Shown here: in pieces, positions 21,290 to 31,793 of the stretch
Position numbering within the stretch: the first letter of the stretch is position 1
Layout: every line of letters starts with the position of its first letter
Assembly (NCBI GenBank): GCA_949752745.1
Contig: OX457031.1
Span: 52,709,103-52,773,102, forward strand
Length of the DNA: 64,000 nt
Direction of reading: 5' to 3'
Source of the DNA: Protula sp. h YS-2021
Taxonomy: Eukaryota; Annelida; Polychaeta; Sabellida; Serpulidae
Program-made: the position numbers and the translations under genes
The notes under the pieces: generated by a model
Databases searched by the model: none
The model's input: the letters and a program-made list of their open reading frames with translations, nothing else
Told to the model about the DNA's origin: nothing

Positions 21290-23254
21290 CTTAACAAATT
21301 CAAGTATATTCCAGTATACTTGAATTTCTTTGCACATTTTTTCGAGTTTTTGGGCAATTTTTCCGAGTATTTGAGGTAATTAATGATGTTTTTTGTGTAC
21401 TTAAGGTACGGTCCGGTGTTACTATGGGTTTCTTAACGTACGTAATGAGTGCCTAATATGTTAGCATTTGTAAACATGTCTTGGATTGTAATTCCCGGGT
21501 GTTTTTTCCGGGTATTAGAGGTTCTTAATTATGTTTACCGATAATTAAGGCACTTAGTAATTTTTCCGGTGTTCTATGGGTACTTGAGATACATAATGAA
21601 TACCCAATTTGTAAGCTTAGTTAATTTACTTTCTTAAATGTCTATTTACAACATAGACATTTGTGAACATCTCATGGGTGGAAATTTTCGGGTATTTTCC
21701 GGTTACTAAAGGTACTTAATGATGTTTAGGGGTACTTAAGGCACTTGTTGTTTTACCGGTGTTTTTGGACACTTAAGGAATATCATGAGTACAGAATTTG
21801 TTAGCTTAGAAAATTTACTTCTGTGAACGTCTTTTTGGAAAAATGACATTTGTGAACATGTCTTGGGTGGTAATTCCCGGGTATTTTTCCAGGTACTTGA
21901 AGCACTTAATGATATGTTCCGAGTACTTAAGATACTTGAAGATTTGTCCGGGGTCTTTTGGGGGTACTTAAGACACTTGATGATTTTTCTTTTTTTCGGC
22001 TGCTAAAGGTAATTGATGATTTTTCCGGTGTTTTATGGGTACTTGAATGCCTTAATTGTTAGAATTTACCGGGTACTTGAGGTACCTAATGTTATTCCCC
22101 GGGTACTTAAGGTACTTGATGATTTTTTTCGGGTTTTTTGGGTACTTAAGGTTCTTGATGATCATAATGAGTACCCAATTTGTTAGCTTAGAAATTTTAC
22201 TTTTATGAACGTCTTTTTAGAAAATACACATTTGTGAACATGTCTTGTGTGGAAATTCCCGGATATTTTCCAGTTTTCTATGTACTTGAAGTACTTAATG
22301 ATCTGTTCCGAGTACTTAAGGTACTTGATGATTTTTCTGGTTTTTTCGCGTACTATGGACAATTGATGATGTTTTCCGAGTACGTAAGATACTTGAAGAT
22401 TTGTCCGGGTTCTTTTCGGGTACTTAAGGCACTTGATTATTTTTCCATTTTTCGGCTGTAAAGGTAAGTGATGATTTTTCCAGTGTTTTATGGGTACTTG
22501 AGTGCCTTATTTGTTACTTTTTTCCGGGTACTTGAGGTACCTAATGATGTTTAACGGGTATTTGATGTACTTGATGATTTTTCTGGGTTCTTTTTCATGT
22601 AATTAAGGTACCTGATGATTTTTTTCGGTTACTTGAGGTACCAAATGATGTTTTCCGGGAACGTAAGGTATTTGATGATTTGTCCGGGTTCTTTTCGAGT
22701 ACTTAAGGCACTGATGATTTTTCCTTTTTCGGCTAAAGGTGATTCATAATTTTTCCGGTGTTTTATCGGTATTTGAGTGCCTTGTTTGTTAGCATTTTTC
22801 CGGGTACTTGAGGTACCTAATGATGTTTAACGGGTACTTAAGGTACTTGATGATTTTTGGTTTTTTGGGTCCTTAAGGTTTTTGATGATCATAATTAGTA
22901 CCCAATTTGTTAGCTTACAAAATTTACTTTTATGAACGTCTTTTTAGAAAATGGACATTTGTAAACATGTCTTGGATGGTAATTCTCGGGTATTTAACAG
23001 TTTTCCGGGCAATTTTTCCGGGTACTCGAGGTACCGAATGATGTTTTTCCGGGTACTTAATGTACTTGATGATTTTTCGGTGTTTTTATGGCTACTTAAG
23101 GTAAGTAATGAGTGTTTATTTTTTTAGCATTTGTGAACATGTCTTGTGTAGAAATTTCCGGATATTTTCCAGTTTTCTGTGATGAGTTGTCTTGATGATT
23201 TTGTCGGTGATTTTCCTGGGTACTTTAGGTGCGTAATGAGTGCCTAATTTGTTA
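21290..23254. repeat. Degenerate minisatellite field, left part
   Basis: The phrase 'gggtacttaaggtacttgat' and variants with 'gatttttccgg' recur every 30-80 bp, in a longer pattern that includes 'tttgttagcatttgtgaaca' and 'tgtcttgggtggaaattccc' about every 300-400 bp. Units are strongly diverged. The field continues after the LTR element at 28429, so it was one array before that insertion. Confidence 0.75.
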
Positions 23255-23259
23255 GCATT
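23255..23259. other. Target-site duplication, left copy
   Basis: 'gcatt', repeated at 28424-28428 on the other side of the LTR retrotransposon. Five bases is the usual length for Ty3/gypsy integration. Confidence 0.8.
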
Positions 23260-23436
23260 TAAAGATTAGTTGAGCGGTAGTGTTATTAGGTGTGTAGGCA
23301 GCAAGCAGGAAGGATGAACAACGGGTTTAAACGTATATTTTATTAAGTTCTTACTCAAGCTGGCGTCGCTTGTGTTTACACCGGAAGTGAAGCCACAGTG
23401 GAGTTATTCACAGGATATTCATGCACATAATCTACA
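23260..23436 (-). repeat. 3' LTR (177 bp)
   Basis: Read on the minus strand it starts TGTAG and ends CTTTA. A poly(A) signal AATAAA lies at 23339-23344 on that strand. One mismatch to the 5' LTR was seen. Confidence 0.9.
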
Positions 23437-23447
23437 TCTCTCCTTTT
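23437..23447 (-). promoter_or_regulatory. Polypurine tract
   Basis: On the minus strand 'aaaaggagaga' directly precedes the 3' LTR, the usual position for priming of second-strand DNA synthesis. Confidence 0.8.
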
Positions 23448-24109
23448 AACAAAATAAGACAGTGTCACATAATCTTAAATTATCGATCACGATTTAAGTT
23501 ATTTTGAAATATACTATAAAAGCATTTATGTATATGAACTGTACTCGTGTAGAACATTAGCAATAATAAAGCACTGCTTACGTATGATAACGAAATCAAC
23601 TTAGATGCAATATAAAACGACTTTTAAACGAAATTAAATATTTTGCAACTTATGAAACAGGAAGTTGACATTATAATCAAAATATTTACATAAGTATTAC
23701 CATTTACTTTGATGACTGTTGTAAACTAACTTATGAACTGCTATTGTCTCTCATCATATATCACTGAAACATACATGTGAAATTATTTGTTATTTATTGT
23801 ATTTCAGCATATAAATAGTCTATATTTTGCACACGGCTCTAAAGTCTTTGTGTTCTTTCGGTATAAACTAGTAGATCACTGTTATTTCTGTAGGTTTTAT
23901 CGCTCGCTGTAAAATAAATTAAATAAATAACATACTTAACAACTAAGATACACATGAATTCTAAATTCTACGAAGACACATATAAAGTATCAATACATGA
24001 GAAACATGTACTAACATTATATCATTGTTAAGCACATATATAAGCACATAATGTAGATCTATCTTTTTTTTTAAATCTTTTAATCACTTCAATATCGCTC
24101 TGAAAATAA
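23448..24109 (-). other. Untranslated region between Gag-Pol stop and polypurine tract
   Basis: About 660 bp of AT-rich sequence without an open frame. No env-like or accessory gene is present. Confidence 0.6.
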
Positions 24110-27100
24110 TCAACAGTACTTTGGGTTAGGTTTTGAGATACGACCACTACGCATAACATTTTGCCTAACATTTTGGTCTGTTTTGGTAATTGTAGGGAGG
24201 TTGACAATCATTTTTTCTGCTACAGGTTCAGAAATTTTAACACTTTTTGGAACATTTACCATACTCTTTTCTGTACTTTTATTTTGAGCAATGACTGGAT
24301 TTGAATTCACAATATTTTGAGGAACACTTGATACGCCCTTTTTAGATGGCGGATTGTACTTTTCAGAAACTGGCAATAGATGGCGTCTGTTACGTCTATA
24401 CTCTTTATTACCTGACTGTACAATGTATGAACGAGGTGTTTGAGCGAAACCAGTCACAATACCTTGTTTATCGAAACCTTTGTCAGTTTGCAACCTTACA
24501 GTTTGATTGGGTGAAAGCACAGACAAGGGTTTAGCAGTTTTATCATAATATTTCTTCTTCTGTGAACGACTTTTGTAGAGCAAATTAGGAACACCGGAGA
24601 TGAGATGTGGTTTCAGGGTGTTTGTTGTTATCGGAAGTGGAATGTTTGTTTTTCTAGAAAACAAACGTTCAGCTGGTGACTTCAAGTGATTATCCCTTGG
24701 AGTATTTCGGAGCATACGTAATCCATAATAAACATCGGAATTGTCTTTCTCAGCTCGAGTGAGCAACGATTTTGCTCTCTTTACAGCTTCTTCTGCGAAA
24801 TTTGCTTGAGGGTATCTTGGAGAAGAGGTAACATGCTCGAAATTCCAAACTTGAGAGAATTCTTGGAATTCTTGCGAGGTGTATTGACGAGCATTGTCAG
24901 TTATAAGCACTTGGGGAGTTCCATGGGTTGCGAAGTGGCGCTTCAGGAGGGTAATTACAGACTTACTGGTCATGTCCTTCAGGGTATTGAACTCAAACCA
25001 TCCAGAATAAGAGTCAACTAAAATCAAATACACAATGGAGTTCCATTCGAACAAATCAGATGCTAAAATTTGCCAAGGTAAATTTGGTACCGGATGTTGA
25101 TTTATTGGTTCTTTTTGATTGTGCGCTTTTGTTGCATTACAGGCAGAACACTGATCGACATGGAAGTGAACATCTTCTTCCATTTTTGGCCAATAAAAAT
25201 AATCTCTAGCTAGCCTTGTTGTTGAATCTGCACCTAGATGGTTTTTGTGCAGTTGTGTTATGTACTCTGTGCGTAGTGCTGATGGAACTACAATTTTGGT
25301 GCTTCTCATAATGATGTCATTGTCTATTGATAACTCATCTCTAAATGGGTAGAAGGGTTTTAGCCATGTAGGTGCACTTTGAAACTTGGTGGGCCAGTTA
25401 CCTTGAATTATGAGTTGAGCTAATTTTGAAAGAGTCTCATCTGACTTTGTAGCTGCTATTAATTCTTCTGTCTTCTTTGGAGAAATGGGAATGTCGACGT
25501 CCATTACTTCGAATTTTGTTTGTTCTTGTTTTGATGGTCCATTTTTGAGATAAGCACGGGAGAGGGTATCGGCAAGATACATTTGACTACCTTTTCTGAA
25601 AACAATATGGAGACTGTACTTTTGCAGTTTGAGTAACATATTTTGAAGACGGGCAGGAGCTTTTGAAATCGGCTTTTTGAAAATACTTTCGAGAGGTTTA
25701 TGGTCAGTTTCGACTGTCACACTTTTCCCATAGATGTAGTCATGGAATTTTGTACACGCGAAGACGATGCTGGCCATTTCTTTTTCTATTTGTGCCCATT
25801 TGATTTCATTTTCGGTTAATGCACGAGAGGCATAAGCGATCGGCTTATCATCTTGTAGGATAGCTGCACCTAATCCAGATTTGGATGCGTCACAAGTGAG
25901 AGTTACTGGCTTTTTTACATCGTAGTACGAAAGCACTGGAGGACTGCACAGATAGTTTTTGAGTGAATCGTAGGCATTTTGGTGTCTTTGTTCCCAATGC
26001 CAGGCGACGTTGTCATGGAGTAATTCTCGGAGCACAGATGTTTTGTCACTGTAGTTTTCTACGAATCTCGTGAGGTAGTTCGTCATTCCGAGAAATCGTT
26101 GAAGTGCTGTTTTGTCTTCAGGAGCGGCCATGTTGTTGATGGCTGTAACTTTATTTGGATCCGGAAGTAGACCTTTGGAAGTAAATATGTTGCCGACATA
26201 TTTGACTTCACTGATTCGAAATCGACATTTGTTGACATTTAGGCGGAGGTTTATTTTGTGTAGCCTTTCGAGGACGATTTTCAAATTGGCATCATGGTCA
26301 GCCATATTGGTACCGTAAACGAGAATATCGTCGACAATCACTTTGCAGGGTGTATCTTCCATCAACGTTTCAATGGATTGTTGGTAGACTTCAGAACCAG
26401 ATGAAATACCATATGGCATTCTTAAATACCTATAGCGACCAAACACGGAGTTGAAGGTGGTGTAATAACTAGATTTCTCATCTAGCTTGATATGCCAAAA
26501 AGCACTCTTGGCATCTAAAACTGAGAATACAGTTGCACCAGGTATTGAAGATGCTACTTCGTCGAGTGTCTTCAAAGGGTGGTGAGGTCTCATGAGTGCT
26601 TTGTTGAGGTCTCGAGGATCAATGCAGATCCGTAATTCATCTGTGTTCTTTTTTCTTGCTGCTACCATTGATGAAACCCATTCGGTAGGCTCAGTGACTT
26701 TTGCTATGATGCCATTTTTCTCCATTTTGTCGAGGGATTCTTTGATTTTATCTTTCATGGCGTGTGGCACATTACGAGGAGGCTTGATGACAGGGGTCAC
26801 ATCCGGGTTTAGCTTCATTTTGTATGTAATTGGCAGACATCCAGGTTCTTCGCTGAAGAGATCACTGTGGTGTCTCCAAATATCGCTCGGGATATTTTGG
26901 GGATTTTGAAGCTTCTCACACGGGGTTGTACTAATTTCATGCACATCAGGATGTAACGAAATGAGATTTAGCTTAAGAGCGTCTTTCAAACCTAGAATTG
27001 TTTTCGAGTTCTGTTGTACCACTTGAAACACGAGAGGTTCAATGGAGTTAAAAATTCTGCAGTTAAGCGAAATGGTTCCTACCGTTTCGATTGTGTCCTT

Positions 27101-28219
27101 ACTGTAAGTCACCAACCTCACTTTGTTTCTGGTGTTGATCTGAGGGTGTGTAATGAGAGATAACGATGCGAGTGTTTCACTTGAGATCACATTACATTTG
27201 GCACCCGAGTCCACTTTTAACTCAAATGGCGAGTTATCCACGTAGGCTGTAACATGGATTTCATCTTTCACGTTGTTTTGGTTGATGTCTACAGTTTCGA
27301 TCACAAAATTTTCTAATTGTGCAGATGCGATATCCGGTTCGGATTCTTCGTCATAAGTGTCATCTGTGTAATCAATCTCATGGAGATTGCTACGTCGGCC
27401 ATATTGCGAAAATCTTCTACGTCCTCTGCCTCTGTATGATCTTTGTTGCGATTGATTGGTGTTTTGCGATTGCGAAGTTGATTGCTTCTGACCAGAAGAC
27501 ATGCATTTTACAGCAAAATGGTTATATTTACCACAGAGAGAACATTGTGTTCCGTATGCAGGACATTTTCTGACCGGATGTGTAGTACCACAATTAAAAC
27601 AGTTCTTTCTAACTTGTTCTGACTGGGGTTTTCTTTTGTTTTGAATCTTCTTTTGTTTAATAGAGTTAACATCTGGATCTTGGTTAACAGTTTTGTTATC
27701 AGTCTCAGCTAACTCATGAAGTTGGCATATTTCTATTGCTTTATCAAGCGTTAGATCAGCTTCTTTTAATAAAAGCTTACGTACCGTGTCACTTGAAATA
27801 CCAACAACAATTCGATCGCGAATAAATTCTTCTTTCTTGTTGCCCAGTTCACATGCATCCGCTTTATTTCGTAGATCGACGAGGAATGTCTGGAAATTCT
27901 CATTCGTCTTCTGATTGCGGGTGTTGAATTTATGACGAAGCATGGTGATGTTTTTCTTCGGTTCACATAGCGCTTTGAACTTTGCTTTTAGATCCACTGG
28001 ATTTTCGGCAGATTCGTTTTCACCGTACACGAAAGATCTTGCTCTTTCTATTGCGTCCTTCTCTGCGAGGTTGAGTAGTATGTAGGCACGTGTTTTAGCG
28101 TCTGCGGTTGGATGAGCTGCATTAACGTATATGTCATACTCCAATTCGAACACTCTCCAGTTTTCAGCGCAGTTGCCTTCAAAGCTGAGGATCTCAGGTT
28201 TTCTCAATGCCGTTGCCAT
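24110..28219 (-). CDS. Gag-Pol polyprotein of Steamer-like retrotransposon
   Basis: 1369 residues in a single frame with no stop between gag and pol. The ATG at 28219 lies 27 bp past the 5' LTR. Gag capsid-like helices fill about residues 1-180. Two zinc knuckles follow: C207-X2-C-X3-H-X4-C219, one residue shorter than canonical, and C226-X2-C-X4-H-X4-C239. The aspartic protease has D337SGA. RT spans roughly 460-690 with the active-site pair D630-D631 (VIVDDILVYG). RNase H follows with D777 (TCDASKSG). Integrase has H991, H994, C1024 and C1027 in its zinc domain and the catalytic triad D1055, D1108, E1144 (36-residue step from second D to E). A basic, low-complexity tail of about 100 residues ends the protein. 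All catalytic residues examined are present, so the copy could be functional. Confidence 0.92.
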   Translation of the reverse strand: MATALRKPEILSFEGNCAENWRVFELEYDIYVNAAHPTADAKTRAYILLNLAEKDAIERARSFVYGENESAENPVDLKAKFKALCEPKKNITMLRHKFNTRNQKTNENFQTFLVDLRNKADACELGNKKEEFIRDRIVVGISSDTVRKLLLKEADLTLDKAIEICQLHELAETDNKTVNQDPDVNSIKQKKIQNKRKPQSEQVRKNCFNCGTTHPVRKCPAYGTQCSLCGKYNHFAVKCMSSGQKQSTSQSQNTNQSQQRSYRGRGRRRFSQYGRRSNLHEIDYTDDTYDEESEPDIASAQLENFVIETVDINQNNVKDEIHVTAYVDNSPFELKVDSGAKCNVISSETLASLSLITHPQINTRNKVRLVTYSKDTIETVGTISLNCRIFNSIEPLVFQVVQQNSKTILGLKDALKLNLISLHPDVHEISTTPCEKLQNPQNIPSDIWRHHSDLFSEEPGCLPITYKMKLNPDVTPVIKPPRNVPHAMKDKIKESLDKMEKNGIIAKVTEPTEWVSSMVAARKKNTDELRICIDPRDLNKALMRPHHPLKTLDEVASSIPGATVFSVLDAKSAFWHIKLDEKSSYYTTFNSVFGRYRYLRMPYGISSGSEVYQQSIETLMEDTPCKVIVDDILVYGTNMADHDANLKIVLERLHKINLRLNVNKCRFRISEVKYVGNIFTSKGLLPDPNKVTAINNMAAPEDKTALQRFLGMTNYLTRFVENYSDKTSVLRELLHDNVAWHWEQRHQNAYDSLKNYLCSPPVLSYYDVKKPVTLTCDASKSGLGAAILQDDKPIAYASRALTENEIKWAQIEKEMASIVFACTKFHDYIYGKSVTVETDHKPLESIFKKPISKAPARLQNMLLKLQKYSLHIVFRKGSQMYLADTLSRAYLKNGPSKQEQTKFEVMDVDIPISPKKTEELIAATKSDETLSKLAQLIIQGNWPTKFQSAPTWLKPFYPFRDELSIDNDIIMRSTKIVVPSALRTEYITQLHKNHLGADSTTRLARDYFYWPKMEEDVHFHVDQCSACNATKAHNQKEPINQHPVPNLPWQILASDLFEWNSIVYLILVDSYSGWFEFNTLKDMTSKSVITLLKRHFATHGTPQVLITDNARQYTSQEFQEFSQVWNFEHVTSSPRYPQANFAEEAVKRAKSLLTRAEKDNSDVYYGLRMLRNTPRDNHLKSPAERLFSRKTNIPLPITTNTLKPHLISGVPNLLYKSRSQKKKYYDKTAKPLSVLSPNQTVRLQTDKGFDKQGIVTGFAQTPRSYIVQSGNKEYRRNRRHLLPVSEKYNPPSKKGVSSVPQNIVNSNPVIAQNKSTEKSMVNVPKSVKISEPVAEKMIVNLPTITKTDQNVRQNVMRSGRISKPNPKYC

Positions 28220-28228
28220 GTTCGAAAC

Positions 28229-28246
28229 TCAAAACATCTGACACCA
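28229..28246 (-). promoter_or_regulatory. Primer binding site, tRNA-Leu type
   Basis: Directly after the 5' LTR the minus strand reads TGGTGTCAGA, complementary to the 3' end of tRNA-Leu (ending TCTGACACCA). About 10 bases match; complementarity then falls off. Steamer is also reported to use tRNA-Leu. Confidence 0.75.
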
Positions 28247-28423
28247 TAAAGATTAGTTGAGCGGTAGTGTTAATAGGTGTGTAGGCAGCAAGCAGGAAGG
28301 ATGAACAACGGGTTTAAACGTATATTTTATTAAGTTCTTACTCAAGCTGGCGTCGCTTGTGTTTACACCGGAAGTGAAGCCACAGTGGAGTTATTCACAG
28401 GATATTCATGCACATAATCTACA
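28247..28423 (-). repeat. 5' LTR (177 bp)
   Basis: Same length as the 3' LTR with no indel. Expected to hold the promoter; an AATAAA lies at about 28326-28331 on the minus strand, and no clear TATA box was identified. Confidence 0.9.
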
Positions 28424-28428
28424 GCATT
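28424..28428. other. Target-site duplication, right copy
   Basis: 'gcatt', matching 23255-23259. Confidence 0.8.
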
Positions 28429-28890
28429 TGTAAACATGTGTTGGTTTGAAGTTCCTGGGTATTTTTCCATTTTCTAGAGGTATTTAATAATATTTCCGGG
28501 TACTTAAGGCACTTGGTGATTTTTCCGGTGTTTATGGGTACTTAAGGTACATAATGTGTACCCATTTTGTTAGCTTAGAAAGTTTACTTTTTTGAACGTC
28601 TTTTTATAAAATTGACATTTATGAACGTGTCTTTGGTGGAAATTCCATGGTATTTTTCCGGGTACTAGAGCTACTTAATGATGTTTCCGGGTAGTTAAGG
28701 CACTTAATGATTTTTCCAGTATTTTATGGGTATTTCAGGTACGTAATGACTGCCCAATTTGTTGAGTTTTGTGAACATGTCTTGAGTGGAAATTCCCGGG
28801 AATTTTTCGGATACTAGAGATACTTTATGATGTTTTTCGGGTACTTAAGGTACTTGATTATTTTTCCGGTGTTTTTACGGGGCTTTTTTC
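28429..28890. repeat. Degenerate minisatellite field, right part
   Basis: Continues the pattern 'gggtacttaaggcacttg' and 'tttttccggtgttt' after the LTR element, with 'tttgttagcttagaaagttt' as in the left part. Ends near 28890 where the pattern stops. Confidence 0.7.
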
Positions 28891-29712
28891 AGCGTGCACA
28901 GTACCGTCAAATAGAATTGTTAACTCTCTTAATTCTTAAGTGTTTTGTTTTCGGTATATTCCGTAGTACTCTAGGTAATTAAATAGTACTCTAGGGAAAT
29001 ACTAATTACTGTTATTGTATGAAAAATACAGCAAAGCACCCTGCAAAATAGATGGAAGGGTTTTGTGTACGTGTCTTTTGTTCACATTTGTCCAACGAGG
29101 AAAAGCAACTTTTGCGAACGTAAGAAACCCGTATTATCGCTCATTATTTAGTTTATAATATTTTTGTAATCATAGTACTTGTGTAGTGATTACATTGTAA
29201 CTGTTATATTCCCAAAAGACTTGCCTGTCTGGAGATAACAGCGAATATTTGTATCCCAGTTTCAATACTTTTTTTGCATAGTTAAATATGACGTCGCAAC
29301 TCCGGTGAGAATACGACTGAAAATGTTTTTTTATTTTTTTAAATTACGATATTTTTCATTTTCTTTCTATTGTATATCTAATATATATTTAAAAAATGAT
29401 GGTTCACTTTCTTTAATATTTATTAATTAGGTCATGGTAATATTTCCGACCTTGCGCCTGTTGACAACAAACCACTACAGAGGTCAGCTGTTTTATGACA
29501 ACGCTCCTGTCCAGGTTCTGCGATTCGATGGACGATTCTATCTGTCAACCTGATATGCGATTAAGAGTTTCTCCTCAGAAATTCTAGGACACAGTGGGTG
29601 ATCCTGTATAAAATTACGTTCTATAGCATTTTCAATATACGTAAGTTTATAGGAGTTGACACTTAACATAAACAGAAGAAACTGGAACTTTTCAGACAAC
29701 CAATTGAGCGAT
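28891..29712. other. Unassigned AT-rich sequence
   Basis: No gene or repeat is recognised. The LINE copy that follows is truncated at its 5' end at about 29713. Confidence 0.4.
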
Positions 29713-29725
29713 AATAGTTTGTGGA

Positions 29726-30649
29726 GTGCCTCAGGGATCTATATTAGGACCATTGTTATTTATTGTATATATTAATGATATCTGTAACGTCTCTGAAATT
29801 TTGAGATTCATTTTGTTTGCAGATGATACGACTATTTTTAAAAGCGGTGAGAACTCAAACGATTTAACCTCCTTGATCAGTGAGGGATTATGTAAATTGC
29901 AGACATGGTTCAATGTAAACAAGCTTTCGTTAAATGTCGAAAAAACTAATTATATTGTGTTTAGCAATCATAGAGATCTCGTGACAGATTCATGTAATGT
30001 ATCTATTAATCGCCAGCCAATTGGAAGAGTACAAAGTACTAAATTTTTGGGTGTTATAATTGATGAAAAACTAAGCTGGAACGAACAAATAACCAGAGTA
30101 TCAGAAAAATTATCCAAATCACTCGCGATCATGTATAACGCTAAACCGTTGATAGATAAATCTTCATTATTGTCAATTTACAACTCACTGTTCTTGCCGT
30201 ATCTAACCTACTGCTGTGAAGTGTGGGGAAATACTCACAAAACTAAGATTCAAATACTGTATACAAAGCAAAAAAAAGCAATCAGAATAATAAATAATGT
30301 TGGCTTTTATGATCATACTAATCCCTTATTTATAAGTTGTAATCTCCTAAAATTTGTTGATCTTGTCAAATTAAGAACTGTAGGTATTGTTTATAAAGCA
30401 AGTCGATCACTATTACCCATTAATTTGGTGAAATATTTTGAAAAGAATATAACAAATTACAGCACCAGACAAGTTGCTAACTTCAAAACAAATCGTGTAC
30501 GAACTAGTTTGAAATCACATTGTGTGTCCATCACTGGTGTAAAAAATTGGAACTCATTACCAGCTAACATAAGATCATGTCGATCTATTTCCAGTTTTAA
30601 ATGTCATTTGAAAAAGTATTTTCTCTTGTCGTATGAAGATGTTAATTAG
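29726..30649 (+). CDS. LINE RT C-terminal part (copy A)
   Basis: About 307 uninterrupted codons; homology begins a few codons earlier (IVCGVPQGS). Visible RT motifs are PQGSILGPLLF (domain 4-like) and the catalytic FADDT box near residue 33, followed by the thumb and a C-terminal segment with ISGV/ITGVKNWNSLP-type sequence common to CR1/Jockey-group elements. The N-terminal endonuclease and first RT motifs are missing, so the product would be non-functional alone. No ATG start is appropriate because the frame is truncated. Confidence 0.75.
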   Translation: MPQGSILGPLLFIVYINDICNVSEILRFILFADDTTIFKSGENSNDLTSLISEGLCKLQTWFNVNKLSLNVEKTNYIVFSNHRDLVTDSCNVSINRQPIGRVQSTKFLGVIIDEKLSWNEQITRVSEKLSKSLAIMYNAKPLIDKSSLLSIYNSLFLPYLTYCCEVWGNTHKTKIQILYTKQKKAIRIINNVGFYDHTNPLFISCNLLKFVDLVKLRTVGIVYKASRSLLPINLVKYFEKNITNYSTRQVANFKTNRVRTSLKSHCVSITGVKNWNSLPANIRSCRSISSFKCHLKKYFLLSYEDVN

Positions 30650-30852
30650 CTGTTAATCTGCACGAACATAGCGTTTCAAACATAGCATTTCCAAATTAGT
30701 ATTATTCGCATTGAATATTTTGATATTGTTCCGTAACGTTGTAAGGGTGAGCTCTTAGTAAAAGTTATTGCAACTTCTAGCTTCACCCTTCTAATTTTTT
30801 TATGTACTCGTTAAGTGTTACCTTAAAATACCGTTTTTTTTTCTACCATGTG

Positions 30853-30920
<68 letters not shown>
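30853..30920. repeat. TA microsatellite in LINE 3' UTR
   Basis: About 34 TA units. The corresponding place in copy B (about 39415-39430) has only 'ctatatatttttt', so the run expanded within this copy. Confidence 0.85.
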
Positions 30921-30924
<4 letters not shown>

Positions 30925-30994
30925 TGTATGTATTTTGCATGTATTGTACTGAGATAAAAAAATTAGAATAAACTACAATCAATCAATCAATAAT

Positions 30995-31793
30995 GTAAGA
31001 TAAATTATTTGAGTGCCTAACTTCAGAACTGTTTATAAAACGTGGTAAAAATATCATTGTGCCGTGCATTTATAGAAGTCCAGCTTCTAGTTTAGAACAA
31101 TTTCTTTGTTACGCTGAAGAAATGTTAAAGGATATAAATTCAAATAAGTCGATTTATATATGTGGTGATTTCAACTTAGACTTGTTTAAAAGTGATGGTC
31201 ATTTAGACTCAAAATATTTCGTCGACATGTTATTTTCGTACGGCATGTACCCTACGATAAACAAACCTACTCGTGTAACTTCATATTCTGCTACATTAAT
31301 CGATAATATATTTACAAACAATTTTGCTTGTGAAAATGTCAGTGGCATACTGTGCAATGATATAACTGATCATTTGCCAATTTTTAGCTCTTGTTACCAT
31401 AGAGGCTTATCTAAAGTTAACAGAGATAAATTCAAATGGGTACGAGCTATAAATGGTGCCAAAGTTGACAATTTTAGAAAAGAAATGCTTGATATTAAAT
31501 GGGAAAAAGTGTTAGGCGAACATGATGTAAATATAGCATATGATATGTTCATGCAAATGTTTAAAAACTGTAATGATAGAAACTTTCCGCTGAAAATGGT
31601 TAATGTGTACAATCAAAGTGAAAACAAGCCATGGTTAACTAAAGGGCTCATTAACGCTTGTCAAAAGAAAAATAAATTGTATGAAAAATTTATTTCCAAC
31701 AGAAGTACTGACAATGAAATGAAATATAAACGTTATAAAAATAAACTCACGTCAGTATTAAGAGCATGTGAAAAAAGTATTATGATCATTTGA
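30995..31793 (+). pseudogene. LINE endonuclease C-terminal part (copy C)
   Basis: Encodes the second half of an APE-type (EEP) endonuclease: 'VPCIYRSP', 'ICGDFNLDL' with the metal-binding D and N, 'LIDNIFTN' and 'DHLPIF', whose Asp-His is the conserved catalytic end of the fold. It then enters the linker toward RT. In these elements this enzyme nicks target DNA. The frame moves by one base near 31790 into the next segment. Confidence 0.7.

Larger units (their letters stand above)
23260..28423 (-). mobile_element. Intact Steamer-like Ty3/gypsy LTR retrotransposon (5164 bp)
   Basis: Complete element on the minus strand: 177-bp LTRs at 28247-28423 (5') and 23260-23436 (3'), a tRNA-Leu-type primer binding site, one uninterrupted Gag-Pol frame of 1369 codons, a purine-rich tract, and a 5-bp target duplication 'gcatt'. 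By eye the LTRs differ at one position (gttattagg versus gttaataggt near 23285/28272), about 0.6%. The published Steamer element of soft-shell clams is, from memory, about 5 kb with 177-bp LTRs and a single Gag-Pol frame of about 1335 residues, so size, LTR length and organisation agree closely. No envelope gene is present. It lies inside the minisatellite field. Confidence 0.9.
29713..30990 (+). mobile_element. LINE copy A, 5'-truncated (CR1/Jockey-like group)
   Basis: Coding homology starts in the middle of the RT palm and continues through the C-terminus (stop at 30647-30649). It is followed by a 3' UTR, a TA microsatellite (30853-30920), an AATAAA-like 'gaataaac' and a short (atca)n tail at about 30978-30990. 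5' truncation and a microsatellite tail are typical of target-primed reverse transcription. It is closely similar to copy B at 35485-36380. Confidence 0.8.

Noticed and set aside
23437..24109. An envelope gene in the Steamer-like element
   Set aside because: The space between the Gag-Pol stop and the polypurine tract has no open frame.
24346..27573. Plus-strand open frames across the Gag-Pol region
   Set aside because: They are short shadows of the 1369-codon minus-strand frame with no domain of their own.
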